A stretch of 64,000 nt of DNA from NCBI RefSeq assembly GCF_002091955.1, contig NZ_MKKY01000072.1:368991-432990 (forward strand), in the 5' to 3' direction. How positions within the stretch are numbered: the first letter of the stretch is position 1; every line of letters begins with the position of its first letter. Positions 18,744 through 28,036 of the stretch are shown here, in pieces. A program made the position numbers and the translations under genes. This stretch comes from Rhodococcus sp. 1168 (GTDB lineage: Bacteria > Actinomycetota > Actinomycetes > Mycobacteriales > Mycobacteriaceae). The notes beneath the pieces were generated by a model that saw nothing but the letters and a program-made list of their open reading frames with translations, had not been told where the DNA came from and made no database searches.

Positions 18744-20279
18744 GTGTCAAATGAACAGCGCTCCAATCAAGAGCAGGTCAAGCGAGTGAAAACCGATGTG
18801 GTCCTCGTCGGCGCCGGAATCATGAGCGCAACTCTCGGGGCACTGCTTCGACAGTTGGAGCCCGATTGGTCGATCGATGTGTACGAGCGACTCGATGCCG
18901 CTGCCGCCGAAAGCAGTGACGCATGGAACAACGCCGGTACCGGCCACTCCGCGCTGTGTGAGCTCAATTACACACCGCAGAACAAGGACGGTTCCGTCGA
19001 CATCACCAAGGCTCTCAGTGTCAACGAGCAGTTTCAGGTCTCCCGACAGTTCTGGGCGCACAGCCTGGAAGCGGGCATGCTGAGCGACGCGAAGAACTTC
19101 ATCAATCCGATCCCACACGTGAGCTTCGTTCATGGTGAGGACAACACCAAGTACCTGAAGGCTCGATACGACGCTCTGGCTTCGAATCCGCTGTTCGAAG
19201 GTATGGAGTACATCGACAGTCCGGACGAGTTCACGCGTCGACTTCCGCTCATGGGTGCGGGCCGCGACTTCTCCGATCCCGTCGCTCTCAACTGGAGCGA
19301 CAACGGAACAGACGTCGACTTCGGTGCGCTGACCCGCCAGCTTCTGAACTATATTTCCGGGGCCGGCGCCACCGTGCACTTCGGAAACGACGTGCGCAAC
19401 ATCTCGAAGCAATCGGACGGAACGTGGGACGTGAAGGTGGCAAACCTTCGCACTGGTTCCAAGAAGACGGTCAACGCCAAGTTCGTGTTCGTCGGCGCGG
19501 GTGGCGGTGCTCTGCATCTGCTCCAGAAGTCGGGCATCAGCGAGATCAAGGGCTTCGGAGGGTTCCCGGTCAGCGGTGAGTGGCTGCGCTGCACCAACCC
19601 CGAGCTCATCGAGCAGCACTCGGCCAAGGTGTACGGCAAGGCGTCGGTCGGTGCGCCCCCGATGTCGGTGCCTCACCTCGACACTCGTGTCATCGGGGGA
19701 AAGCCCGGTTTGCTCTTCGGTCCGTACGCAGGATGGTCGCCGAAGTTCCTCAAGGAAGGAAAGCTGACCGATCTTCCTTCGTCGGTCAAGCCGGGAAACT
19801 TGATGTCGATGCTCGGCGTGGGCGTAACCGAGCTCGGACTCGTGAAATATTTGCTGAGCGAGCTGTCGCAGTCGCAGGCCGATCGCGTGGAGACGCTTCG
19901 CGAATTCGCACCCAAGGTTCTCGACAAGGACTGGGAGATCGTCACCGCCGGGCAGCGAGTCCAGGTGATTCGAAAGAAGGGCCGTGGCGGAGTTCTCGAA
20001 TTCGGCACCGCAGTGATCAACGCTGCAGACGGGACGATCGCGGGCCTGCTCGGTGCTTCGCCGGGTGCCTCCACTGCGGTACCGGCGATGCTCGACGTGT
20101 TGCAGCGTTGTTTCGGCGACCGCTACGACGCGTGGCAACCCAAGCTCAAGGAGATGGTGCCTTCGCTCGGGGTCAAATTGGCCGAGGATCGTTCACTGTT
20201 CCGCGAGATATTCGACTGGACCTCGCGCGCGCTCGAGCTGGACGAGTCTTCCCAACTCGCACAGCACACCGGCGTGTGA
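18744..20279 (+). CDS. mqo: Malate:quinone oxidoreductase
   Basis: A peripheral membrane FAD enzyme that oxidises malate to oxaloacetate and passes electrons to menaquinone. The FAD loop [17 protein letters not shown] is near residues 20-36, followed by the Mqo-typical [23 protein letters not shown] stretch (given in part) and [18 protein letters not shown]. The length of 511 residues is usual. The start is GTG 18744. It is followed 13 bases later by the GNAT gene, as in mycobacteria (Rv2852c-Rv2851c). Confidence 0.96.
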   Translation: MSNEQRSNQEQVKRVKTDVVLVGAGIMSATLGALLRQLEPDWSIDVYERLDAAAAESSDAWNNAGTGHSALCELNYTPQNKDGSVDITKALSVNEQFQVSRQFWAHSLEAGMLSDAKNFINPIPHVSFVHGEDNTKYLKARYDALASNPLFEGMEYIDSPDEFTRRLPLMGAGRDFSDPVALNWSDNGTDVDFGALTRQLLNYISGAGATVHFGNDVRNISKQSDGTWDVKVANLRTGSKKTVNAKFVFVGAGGGALHLLQKSGISEIKGFGGFPVSGEWLRCTNPELIEQHSAKVYGKASVGAPPMSVPHLDTRVIGGKPGLLFGPYAGWSPKFLKEGKLTDLPSSVKPGNLMSMLGVGVTELGLVKYLLSELSQSQADRVETLREFAPKVLDKDWEIVTAGQRVQVIRKKGRGGVLEFGTAVINAADGTIAGLLGASPGASTAVPAMLDVLQRCFGDRYDAWQPKLKEMVPSLGVKLAEDRSLFREIFDWTSRALELDESSQLAQHTGV

Positions 20280-20292
20280 TAGCAACAGTCGT

Positions 20293-20796
20293 ATGACTAC
20301 GCAAGCTGCTGCCCTCAAGCGCTCCTGGGCTTTGGACCTGTCCAACAACACCCTGTACGACCTGTTGAAGCTGCGTGTCGAGGTTTTCGTCGTCGAGCAG
20401 GCGTGCGCCTACCCGGAACTCGACGGTCGAGATTTGCTCACCGAGACGAGGCATTTCTGGCTCGAACGTGACGGCGAAGTGGTGTGCACACTGCGTCTGC
20501 TCGAGGAGCACGACAACGGTGAGAAGGCCTTCCGTATCGGCCGGCTGTGCACGCAGCGGTCGGCACGGGGGCAGGGGCACACCACGCGGATCCTGCGTGC
20601 TGCACTTGCCGAGGTCGGATCCTCTCCGTGTCGCATCAATGCCCAGAGCTACCTGGTGGACATGTACGCGAAACACGGCTTCCTACCCGACGGTGAGGAA
20701 GTTCTCGAAGACGGAATTCCGCACACGCCCATGCGTCGGGGCGGAGGAACCCCCTGGGGCGAGGTGTCGGGCGGCAGCAAGGTCGAACGACGGTAG
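20293..20796 (+). CDS. GNAT family N-acetyltransferase, ElaA-like
   Basis: A 167-residue single-domain acetyltransferase. The ElaA-type start YDLLKLRVEVFVVEQACAYPE is visible in part, then ARGQGHTTRILRAAL as the acetyl-CoA binding loop and a late SYLVDMYAKHGFLPDGE. ATG 20293 gives this protein; the frame is open upstream but overlaps mqo. It is probably cotranscribed with mqo. The acceptor is unknown. Confidence 0.85.
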   Translation: MTTQAAALKRSWALDLSNNTLYDLLKLRVEVFVVEQACAYPELDGRDLLTETRHFWLERDGEVVCTLRLLEEHDNGEKAFRIGRLCTQRSARGQGHTTRILRAALAEVGSSPCRINAQSYLVDMYAKHGFLPDGEEVLEDGIPHTPMRRGGGTPWGEVSGGSKVERR

Positions 20797-20799
20797 GGT

Positions 20800-20945
20800 T
20801 CGACCAACGGAGCTGATGCGGGGAAGTCCTGTGTGATTCAGGCGCGGTCCCGCCACTGTGTACGAGTATTCCGATTGTCGGCAGCCTCGTAAGCCAGATC
20901 ACCGCACAGCATCGAAATTACTTTGCCCACTTCTTCGGTGGGCAT
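20800..20945 (+). promoter_or_regulatory. Cobalamin riboswitch upstream of the chelatase-cobO-cobB genes
   Basis: The conserved B12-box core is clear: GGGGAAGTCCTGTGTGATTC with CAGGCGCGGTCCCGCCACTG right after it (about 20820-20858), then AAGCCAGATCACC at 20891-20903. These match the GGGAA..GGTG..GAA..CCCGCCACTG..AGCCAGGAtACC pattern of cobalamin aptamers. Downstream are a hairpin TGCCCAC/GTGGGCA (20924-20944) and a second one TCCTCGG/CCGAGGA (20952-20973), just before the ribosome site GAAGGGGA of the next gene. I infer translation or termination control by B12; exact ends are approximate. Confidence 0.88.
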
Positions 20946-20989
20946 CGAAAGTCCTCGGCGCGGAAACCGAGGAATGAAGGGGATCGAAA

Positions 20990-22939
20990 GTGCAGCAGGC
21001 TGTTGGATCTTCAGAACCCGGTTATCCGTTCAGCGCGATAGTCGGCCAAGACCAGCTTCGATTGTCATTGATCCTGTGTGCGGTGCACCCGGGGATCGGT
21101 GGCGTCCTCGTTCGCGGCGAGAAGGGGACGGCGAAGTCCACTGTCGTACGCGCACTCGCAACGCTGCTTCCGGACATCGAGGACGATGGCGAGAGTCGAC
21201 CGGCCCGACTGGTAGAGCTTCCGGTCGGCGCGACCGAGGACCGCGTGGTTGGTTCGCTCGACCTGGAGAAGGTACTGCGAGACGGCGAACGTGCATTCCA
21301 ACCTGGACTGTTGGCCGCCGCCCATCGCGGAGTGCTGTACGTGGACGAGGTGAATCTTCTCCATGATCACCTGGTCGATGTTCTGCTCGACGCCGCTGCG
21401 ATGGGGCGCGTCCATATCGAACGCGACGGGGTTTCACATTCGCATCCCGCGCAGTTCGTCCTCGTCGGAACCATGAATCCCGAAGAGGGGGAGCTCCGCC
21501 CACAGTTGTTGGATCGTTTCGGGCTCGCCGTAGAGGTCACTGCCTCTCGTGACGTGGACATCCGAATGGACGTCGTGCGGAGGCGTCTGAACTACGAGCG
21601 TGACCCCTTTGCTTTTGCCGCACGCTATGCCGACGAGGACGCGGACATTGCCGCACACATCGTTGCGGCGCGACTGGTACTCGATCAGGTGGAACTCGAC
21701 GACACCGAACTTCGTCGAATTGCGGCATTGTGTGCGTCGTTCGACGTCGACGGGATGCGAGCGGACCTCGTAGTCGCAAGGACCGCCTCGGCGCACGCGG
21801 CTTGGCGAGGTTCGGCGAAGATCGAGGAATCGGATGTGCGGGTCGCCGCGGAATTGGCACTGCCGCATCGCCGCAGACGTGATCCGTTCGACGAGCCCGG
21901 GATCGACGAGAGTGCACTCGACGATGCCATGCGCGACGCCGCAGAACAGGCAGACTCCGCACAGGCAGACTCCCCGGATCCGGAATCCGGCCAGGAGTCC
22001 GACGAACCGACCGATCCCGAACCCACCGATCCCGATCCGACCGATCCCGGACCTACGGACTCAGGACCGGACCCGGACGGTGGCGGCACACCGACACCGA
22101 ATCCACCGTCCGGCAACGGATCTCGTGACCGAGATGCCGCAGCGCCCGGATCGCAGTTTCGCGCGCGGTTGATGGAAATTCCCGGTGTCGGCGAGGGAGC
22201 GCCCGGCCGTCGCTCCCGATCGCGTGCTGCGCAGGGGCGGGTGGTGCGCCCGACCACCGAGCGTGGCAAGGGACTTCACCTCATCGGAACATTGTTCGCG
22301 GCAGCCGAGGATCAAGTCGCGCGCGGACGAACATCGGGGAAGTTCCGGCTCGAGCCCGCGGATCTGCGCGGGGCAATTCGTGAAGGTCGCGAAGGCAACC
22401 TCATCGTGTTCGTTGTCGACGCATCCGGGTCGATGGCTGCACGCGATCGGTTGTCTGCGGTGACGGGAGCCGTGCTGTCGCTACTGCGCGATGCATACCA
22501 ACGGCGAGACAAGGTTGCGGTCATCACTGTTCGAGGGCGCGAGTCCGAGTTGGTTCTTCCGCCGACTTCGAGCGTCGACGTCGCTGTCACCCGCTTGCGC
22601 AGGATGAAAACCGGCGGCAAGTCTCCACTGGCGCAAGGCTTTCTGCGTGCCCGCGAGGTCGTCCTTCGAGAGAAGGTCAGAGATCCGTTGCGCCGTGCGC
22701 TCGTCGTCGCGATGACGGACGGCCGAGCGACGGGCGGTGTCGATCCGGTAGGCCGTGCACGTATCGCTGCGTCGCGTTTGGCAGCCGACGGCACTGCTTC
22801 GGTTGTCGTGGACTGCGAATCGGGCATGGTCCGTCTCGGACTGGCCGCCGATTTCGCCGGGCACTTACAAGGTGGCTACGTGCGGCTTGCCGACCTTTCC
22901 GCCGAGCACGTTGCCGCCGTCGTTCGCGCAGCGGCCTGA
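20990..22939 (+). CDS. Fused magnesium/cobalt chelatase ChlI-ChlD protein
   Basis: A 649-residue fusion. An N-terminal AAA+ ATPase domain has Walker [10 protein letters not shown] (43-51) and a Walker B region [11 protein letters not shown] central linker (about 320-400) is acidic and proline-rich with repeated PTDP units. The C-terminal von Willebrand A domain has the MIDAS motif DASGSM (477-482). Such proteins power metal insertion by a large CobN/ChlH subunit. Being under a B12 riboswitch and next to cobO and cobB, it most likely serves cobaltochelatase. No cobN lies in this window. GTG 20990 follows GAAGGGGA. Confidence 0.9.
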   Translation: MQQAVGSSEPGYPFSAIVGQDQLRLSLILCAVHPGIGGVLVRGEKGTAKSTVVRALATLLPDIEDDGESRPARLVELPVGATEDRVVGSLDLEKVLRDGERAFQPGLLAAAHRGVLYVDEVNLLHDHLVDVLLDAAAMGRVHIERDGVSHSHPAQFVLVGTMNPEEGELRPQLLDRFGLAVEVTASRDVDIRMDVVRRRLNYERDPFAFAARYADEDADIAAHIVAARLVLDQVELDDTELRRIAALCASFDVDGMRADLVVARTASAHAAWRGSAKIEESDVRVAAELALPHRRRRDPFDEPGIDESALDDAMRDAAEQADSAQADSPDPESGQESDEPTDPEPTDPDPTDPGPTDSGPDPDGGGTPTPNPPSGNGSRDRDAAAPGSQFRARLMEIPGVGEGAPGRRSRSRAAQGRVVRPTTERGKGLHLIGTLFAAAEDQVARGRTSGKFRLEPADLRGAIREGREGNLIVFVVDASGSMAARDRLSAVTGAVLSLLRDAYQRRDKVAVITVRGRESELVLPPTSSVDVAVTRLRRMKTGGKSPLAQGFLRAREVVLREKVRDPLRRALVVAMTDGRATGGVDPVGRARIAASRLAADGTASVVVDCESGMVRLGLAADFAGHLQGGYVRLADLSAEHVAAVVRAAA

Positions 22940-22950
22940 GAGGACGAGCA

Positions 22951-23571
22951 ATGCCACAGGGAGTACCACTTCCGGGAACTGTTCCCGACGACGGCCTGAC
23001 GACGCGTCAGCGCCGAAATCAAGCACTTCTCGCAGTTCACACCGGGCCTGGCAAGGGCAAGTCGACCGCGGCCTTCGGGATGGCACTGCGGGCGTGGAAT
23101 CAAGGATTCGACGTCGGAGTGTTCCAGTTCGTGAAGAGTGCAAAATGGAAGGTCGGCGAGGAGTCCACGTTCAAACTGCTCGGCGAACTACACGAGACTC
23201 AGGGCACCGGCGGGGCCGTCGAGTGGCACAAGATGGGCGAAGGGTGGTCCTGGACGCGCAAGAAGGGTTCGGACGTCGACCACGCTGCCGCAGCTGCGGA
23301 GGGCTGGGCCGAAATCTCTCGGAGATTGAGTGAGGAGACGCACCGCTTCTACGTGTTGGACGAATTCACCTACCCACTCAAGTGGGGGTGGGTGGACATC
23401 GATGAGGTGGTCGAAGTGCTCGTGAACCGGCCGGGTAATCAACACGTCGTCGTCACCGGACGTGACGCACCGCAGGCGCTGATCGATGCCGCCGATCTCG
23501 TCACCGAAATGACCAAGGTCAAGCATCCGATGGATGCAGGCCGAAAGGGTCAGCGCGGGATCGAATGGTGA
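22951..23571 (+). CDS. cobO: Cob(I)yrinic acid a,c-diamide adenosyltransferase
   Basis: CobO (CobA-type corrinoid adenosyltransferase) moves the adenosyl group of ATP onto Co(I). The P-loop-like TGPGKGKST is at residues 31-39, followed by QFVKSAKWKVGEE, FYVLDEFTYPLKWGWVDIDE in part and HVVVTGRDAPQALIDAADLV. The 206-residue length is typical. It is 11 bases after the chelatase gene and overlaps cobB, so it belongs to the riboswitch-controlled operon. Confidence 0.95.
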   Translation: MPQGVPLPGTVPDDGLTTRQRRNQALLAVHTGPGKGKSTAAFGMALRAWNQGFDVGVFQFVKSAKWKVGEESTFKLLGELHETQGTGGAVEWHKMGEGWSWTRKKGSDVDHAAAAAEGWAEISRRLSEETHRFYVLDEFTYPLKWGWVDIDEVVEVLVNRPGNQHVVVTGRDAPQALIDAADLVTEMTKVKHPMDAGRKGQRGIEW

Positions 23572-24971
23572 GCCGTTCCGCTCCCGCCGTCGTGATCGCT
23601 GCGCCAGCATCGGGTAGCGGAAAAACGACGGTAGCTACCGGGATGATGGCTGCTCTCCGTGCCTTGGGGGACCGGGTAGCGCCGTTCAAGGTGGGGCCGG
23701 ACTATATCGATCCTGGATACCACTCTCTCGCAACGGGGTTGCCGGGCCGCAATCTCGATGCAGTGATGGTGGGGCGAGAGCGCATAGGCCCGCTGTTCCT
23801 GCATGGCAGTGCAGGATGCGACATCGCGATCGTCGAGGGGGTCATGGGGCTCTTCGACGGCAAGATCGACATGACGGGTGCCGGACAGGCTTCCGCGGAG
23901 GGGTCGACGGCAGCAGTAGCCGCGATGCTCGGCGCACCGGTCGTTCTCGTCGTCGACGCTCGCGGCCACAGTCAGAGCCTTGCCGCTCTGCTGCACGGGT
24001 TCTCGACGTTCGATCCGTCGGTCCGGATCGGTGGAGTGATATTGAATCGGGTCGGCAGCCCGAGGCACGAAGAGGTTCTGCGTCAGGCGTGTGAGCGTGT
24101 CGGTGTTCCCGTTCTCGGGTCGTTACCGCGGATGTCGGAACTGGCGGTCCCGTCGCGGCACCTGGGACTGATCACGGCACTCGAACACGGGAGCCGAGCA
24201 GGCGCCGCAGTGGACGCAATGGCAGAACTGGTGACAAGCCACGTCGACCTGGCTGCCGTCCGAGCATTGGCAAGATCGTCGGTCACCGGTACCGCCTGGG
24301 ACCCGAACGAAGAAGTGAGTGAGCCGAGCAGGACGGGTGCAGTCGTCGCCGTGGCCGGCGGTCCTGCCTTCACGTTCGGTTACGCCGAGCACGTGGAACT
24401 GCTGCGCGCTGCAGGCTCGGAGGTGGTGGTGTTCGATCCCCTCACCGACGGATTGCCGGAGCGCACGGCGGGTGTCGTTCTGCCGGGCGGGTTTCCGGAG
24501 GAACATGCCGAGCAGTTGGCGTCGAACGAGCCTCTGTTGGCGGATATCCGCAGGGCCTCGGCCGCCGGATTGCCGATCCACGCAGAATGCGCCGGTTTGC
24601 TGTACCTGGCGCGATCCCTCGACGGCCACGCGATGGCCGGAGTCATCGACGCGGAAGCCCGGTTCGGATCGAAGCTCACACTCGGCTATCGCGATGCGGT
24701 CGCACTGGGTGATTCGGTGTTGTTCGAGGCGGGGACTCGGGTGACGGGCCACGAGTTTCACCGCACTGCGCTCGTCGACTTCGCTGCCGATCTCGCACCG
24801 GCATGGGGTTGGCAGAATCCGAGCGCAGCTGCCGACAAACGCGTCGTTCGGGAGGGGTTCGTTCACGGCAACGTCCATGCTTCGTATTTGCATACGCACG
24901 CGGCAGGCAGCCCGCGATCGGTTCGGAACTTCGTCGAGGCGTGTGACCGGTTCGCGCCTGTCGATGTCTGA
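23565..24971 (+). CDS. cobB: Cobyrinate a,c-diamide synthase
   Basis: CobB/CbiA amidates the a and c carboxyls of (hydrogeno)byrinic or cobyrinic acid using glutamine. The N-terminal ATP-binding domain begins with VVIAAPASGSGKTTVATGMM, then PFKVGPDYIDPGYH. The C-terminal glutamine amidotransferase domain has the cysteine in PIHAECAGLLYL and the late GFVHGNVHASYLHTH. ATG 23565 (or GTG 23568) overlaps the cobO stop. 468 residues, full length. Confidence 0.94.
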   Translation: MVSRSAPAVVIAAPASGSGKTTVATGMMAALRALGDRVAPFKVGPDYIDPGYHSLATGLPGRNLDAVMVGRERIGPLFLHGSAGCDIAIVEGVMGLFDGKIDMTGAGQASAEGSTAAVAAMLGAPVVLVVDARGHSQSLAALLHGFSTFDPSVRIGGVILNRVGSPRHEEVLRQACERVGVPVLGSLPRMSELAVPSRHLGLITALEHGSRAGAAVDAMAELVTSHVDLAAVRALARSSVTGTAWDPNEEVSEPSRTGAVVAVAGGPAFTFGYAEHVELLRAAGSEVVVFDPLTDGLPERTAGVVLPGGFPEEHAEQLASNEPLLADIRRASAAGLPIHAECAGLLYLARSLDGHAMAGVIDAEARFGSKLTLGYRDAVALGDSVLFEAGTRVTGHEFHRTALVDFAADLAPAWGWQNPSAAADKRVVREGFVHGNVHASYLHTHAAGSPRSVRNFVEACDRFAPVDV

Positions 24972-25365
24972 ACCTGAGTGCGCTGGATCGGACCGCGCTG
25001 AATCGATCGTCGTCGGGGTCGGCGCGACGGCAGCAGCGACGGCATCTGATATTGCGGCCGGGTTCGCTTCGGTCGCCAGGCCGAAATGGACCGTGGTCGC
25101 AGTAGCGACTCTGAATCGAAAGCATTCCGCAGTGGAGGCTTTTGCTTGTTCGCTTTCAGTGCCGATGAGCGTGTGGACGGCCGCCGAATTGGCTTCCGTC
25201 TTCGTGCCGACGCCGTCCTCACTGGTCGACGACGCCGTCGGGACCCCGAGCGTGGCAGAAGCCGCAGCAGTATTGGGGAGCGGCGGAGGCACGCTGATTC
25301 TGGGCAAGACGAAGGTGGGTCCGGTGACCATTGCGGTAGCAAGAGCAGCGTTGCCCGAGGAGTAA
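24964..25365 (+). CDS. CobE / CbiG C-terminal domain protein
   Basis: A 133-residue protein resembling the CobE/CbiG C-terminal domain: IVVGVGATAAATASDI, then VAVATLNRKHSAVEAF, GTPSVAEAAAVLGSGGG and LILGKTKVGPVTIAVAR. In cobalamin synthesis this domain is linked to ring contraction around precorrin-4. The start ATG 24964 overlaps the cobB stop codon, so it is the last gene of the riboswitch operon. The C-terminal half is the best match; function by family only. Confidence 0.78.
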   Translation: MSEPECAGSDRAESIVVGVGATAAATASDIAAGFASVARPKWTVVAVATLNRKHSAVEAFACSLSVPMSVWTAAELASVFVPTPSSLVDDAVGTPSVAEAAAVLGSGGGTLILGKTKVGPVTIAVARAALPEE

Positions 25366-25384
25366 GAAGCCTTGTGTGCCCGAC

Positions 25385-25398
25385 TGGAACACGTTCTA
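25385..25398. promoter_or_regulatory. KstR-type operator before the LLM oxidoreductase gene
   Basis: TGGAACACGTTCTA fits the whole published KstR consensus TNNAACNNGTTNNA. It ends 7 bases before ATG 25406 and overlaps a possible -10 element TAATGT (25397-25402), with TTGTGT (25372-25377) as a possible -35. The mRNA may be leaderless. The placement is typical for TetR-family repression of steroid catabolism genes; binding is an inference. Confidence 0.6.
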
Positions 25399-25405
25399 AT
25401 GTTGC

Positions 25406-26272
25406 ATGCGCTTCGGTCTCGTTCTGTTCACCTCCGATCGTGGAATAACGCCTGCGGCCGCGGCCGCAGCGGGCGAGCGATTGGGATTCGACTCGTTCTA
25501 CGTACCGGAGCACACCCACATTCCCGTCAAACGTGAAGCGGCTCATCCGCAGACTGGTGACTCTTCGTTACCGGATGATCGGTATGCGCGAACTCTCGAT
25601 CCGTGGGTGTCGCTGGCCGCAGCGTCGGCGGTGACGAAACGAATAGCATTGGGCACCGCCGTCGCAATACCGGTGGAGCACGACCCGATTACCCTCGCCA
25701 AAACCATTGCCTCGCTCGACCACCTCAGTGATGGCCGTGTTGTCTTGGGAGTCGGATTCGGTTGGAACGTCGACGAATTGGTCGATCATGGAGTGCCTCC
25801 TGCCAGGAGACGGACCATGCTCCGCGAATATCTGGAGGCGATGCGTGCACTGTGGTCACAGGAACAGGCGGAGTTCTCGGGTGAGTTCGTCGAATTCGGT
25901 CCGAGCTGGGCGTGGCCGAAACCTGCTGCAGGACGTCATATCCCGACGCTCGTCGGTGCTGCGGGTACGGACAAGAATTTTGCCTGGATAGTTCGATCTG
26001 CCGACGGTTGGATCACCACACCGCGCGAGCAGGACATCGAGTCGAGGGTTGTTCGACTCCAGCAGATGTGGCGCGACGGCGGTAGGGACGGTTCGCCACA
26101 CATCGTCGTACTCGATTTCAAGCCCGATGCAGAGAAGCTGGCGAGATGGGAACAAATGGGCGTCAGTGAAGTGGTCTACGGAATGCCCGACAGATCCGAG
26201 CCCGAGGTGCTCGCATATCTCGAGCGTCTCGCTGTGAAATTGACCGGTCGGTTGGCCGTCGCGAGCAGCTGA
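25406..26272 (+). CDS. LLM class F420-dependent oxidoreductase
   Basis: A 288-residue luciferase-like TIM barrel protein. Typical features are RFGLVLFTSDRGITP at the start, FDSFYVPEHTHIPV, ALGTAVAIPVEHDPITLAKT, and GRVVLGVGFGWNVDEL in the cofactor-binding region. The group usually uses F420. ATG 25406 has no Shine-Dalgarno because the presumed promoter and KstR box lie directly in front. Its predicted KstR control would link it to steroid or related catabolism, unlike its cobalamin neighbours. Confidence 0.88.
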   Translation: MRFGLVLFTSDRGITPAAAAAAGERLGFDSFYVPEHTHIPVKREAAHPQTGDSSLPDDRYARTLDPWVSLAAASAVTKRIALGTAVAIPVEHDPITLAKTIASLDHLSDGRVVLGVGFGWNVDELVDHGVPPARRRTMLREYLEAMRALWSQEQAEFSGEFVEFGPSWAWPKPAAGRHIPTLVGAAGTDKNFAWIVRSADGWITTPREQDIESRVVRLQQMWRDGGRDGSPHIVVLDFKPDAEKLARWEQMGVSEVVYGMPDRSEPEVLAYLERLAVKLTGRLAVASS

Positions 26273-26352
26273 CAACCCCAGTGGGCCGCTGAGATGTCCA
26301 TAGGGGCCGGAAGCGGTGGCGTCTGGGTCCGAGTAAGGGCACTGTAGGCACC

Positions 26353-28020
26353 ATGAAGTCTTCTTCACTCGTACTCGGCCCACTCGTCCGTTACGTCGGC
26401 GTGGACTCGGCGACGTTCTGGTTCGAACTCGATGCGCCCGGAACGGTAGCTGTTCGCACTGCCGTCGGGGTGGTGGGAGAAGCACGTACCTGGGGCGTGT
26501 ACGGCCACCACTACGCATTGGTCGCACTGACGGGTCTGCCTGCGAACACCGCGATTACCTACGATGTGACGTTCGAAGATACGAGGATCTGGCCCGAACC
26601 AGGCGCGACCGCCGCTGTTCATACCGGAGATCCTGTCGGCCCCGTGACCATTGCATTCGGATCATGCCGGCGGGGAGACAACTACGGTGAAGACTCACTC
26701 CGACGAATCGGTGCCGACGCACTCGCCGGTCTGGGCAATCGAATGTCCACCCAAGATCCCTCGGAATGGCCTCGAGCACTGCTGTTGCTCGGTGACCAGG
26801 TGTACGCAGACGAACCGTCGCCCGAAATCTTGGAAAGACTCCACGCGCGACGGCAAGGTGGGCAAGGCCCTGACAGCGCACGGGGTACCGATGCCGAGAA
26901 CGAGATCTGCGACTTCGAGGAATACTCCTGGCTCTACCACGAATCCTGGGTTGTCGAGCCGGTGCGCACGCTGTTGGCCAGTGTCCCGTCGTGCATGATT
27001 CTCGATGACCACGATCTGCGCGACGACTGGAATTCGTCCGCGTCCTGGCGAGAGGACATAGAAACCCGGCCGTGGTGGAACGATCGCGTGGTCGGCGCAT
27101 TCTCCTCGTACTGGGTTTACCAGCATCTGGGTAATCTCTCACCCGAAGAACTCGCTCGCGACAAGCTGTACGAGGCGGTACGAACGGCTGCCGACGACGC
27201 TGCGCGTGAACGCTTGCTCGCGGATTTCTCGCTGTTGGTCGATCGCGACCCCTCGGCCGGACGGTGGAGCTTCTACCGCGACTTCGGTGACACCCGACTG
27301 CTCATGATCGATTCTCGTTGCTCGCGCAATCTCGACCCGAACGATCGGGCGATGGTGGACGACGCCGAATGGGCCTGGGTCCGAGAGCGCGCGCTGGAAG
27401 GCTCGCACAAGCACCTACTGTTCGGATCCTCCCTACCGTTCTTGATGTTGCCCGCGTTGCATCACCTGGAACAATGGAACGAGGCTGTAGCGCAGGGGAG
27501 TTGGGGTAGGACGGCGGCCCGCGTGGCCGAGAAGCTGCGCATCGCGCTCGATCTCGAACACTGGGCAGCGTTCGGGAAGTCGTTCTCGGACATGGCAACT
27601 CTGACGCGCGAGCTGTCCAGGTCGGCGAATCCACCGGCCAGCATCCTGTGGTTGTCGGGTGACGTGCACTGTTCCTATGTAGCGCGTGCAGACTTCGGTG
27701 TCGGGGGGAAACAAGTCCCGGCCACCTACCAACTCACGATGTCGCCGTTCCGAAACCCGTTGAACCTACCGATTCGGGTGGCCAATCGTTTGGCCATCAA
27801 ACGGCCCGTTGCAGCTCTGATGGAGAAGCTTGCTCGCGCCGCCCATGTGGGGCCGGACGATGTCCACTGGCAAGCCGAGGCAGGTCCGTGGTTCGCCAAC
27901 GGCGTCATGTTGCTCACCACAGAGGGAGATTCTGCGCGGCTCCGCGTCGAGCATGCGCATCTCGATTCAGCCCGAAAGCAGATACTGAAGACGACTGCAA
28001 AGATCGTATTGGCGCCGTGA
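26353..28020 (+). CDS. PhoD-like alkaline phosphatase D family protein
   Basis: A 555-residue protein with a fibronectin-like N-terminal domain (about 1-95) and a metallophosphatase core. Core markers are ITIAFGSCRRGDNYG, LLLGDQVYADEPSPE, the DDHDLRDDWNS metal segment, and LWLSGDVHCSYVARAD. There is no Tat signal, so unlike secreted PhoD it is probably cytoplasmic. The substrate is unknown. It lies 16 bases upstream of the ABC-F gene. Confidence 0.85.
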   Translation: MKSSSLVLGPLVRYVGVDSATFWFELDAPGTVAVRTAVGVVGEARTWGVYGHHYALVALTGLPANTAITYDVTFEDTRIWPEPGATAAVHTGDPVGPVTIAFGSCRRGDNYGEDSLRRIGADALAGLGNRMSTQDPSEWPRALLLLGDQVYADEPSPEILERLHARRQGGQGPDSARGTDAENEICDFEEYSWLYHESWVVEPVRTLLASVPSCMILDDHDLRDDWNSSASWREDIETRPWWNDRVVGAFSSYWVYQHLGNLSPEELARDKLYEAVRTAADDAARERLLADFSLLVDRDPSAGRWSFYRDFGDTRLLMIDSRCSRNLDPNDRAMVDDAEWAWVRERALEGSHKHLLFGSSLPFLMLPALHHLEQWNEAVAQGSWGRTAARVAEKLRIALDLEHWAAFGKSFSDMATLTRELSRSANPPASILWLSGDVHCSYVARADFGVGGKQVPATYQLTMSPFRNPLNLPIRVANRLAIKRPVAALMEKLARAAHVGPDDVHWQAEAGPWFANGVMLLTTEGDSARLRVEHAHLDSARKQILKTTAKIVLAP

Positions 28021-28036
28021 CATAGGATTTGTCTCC

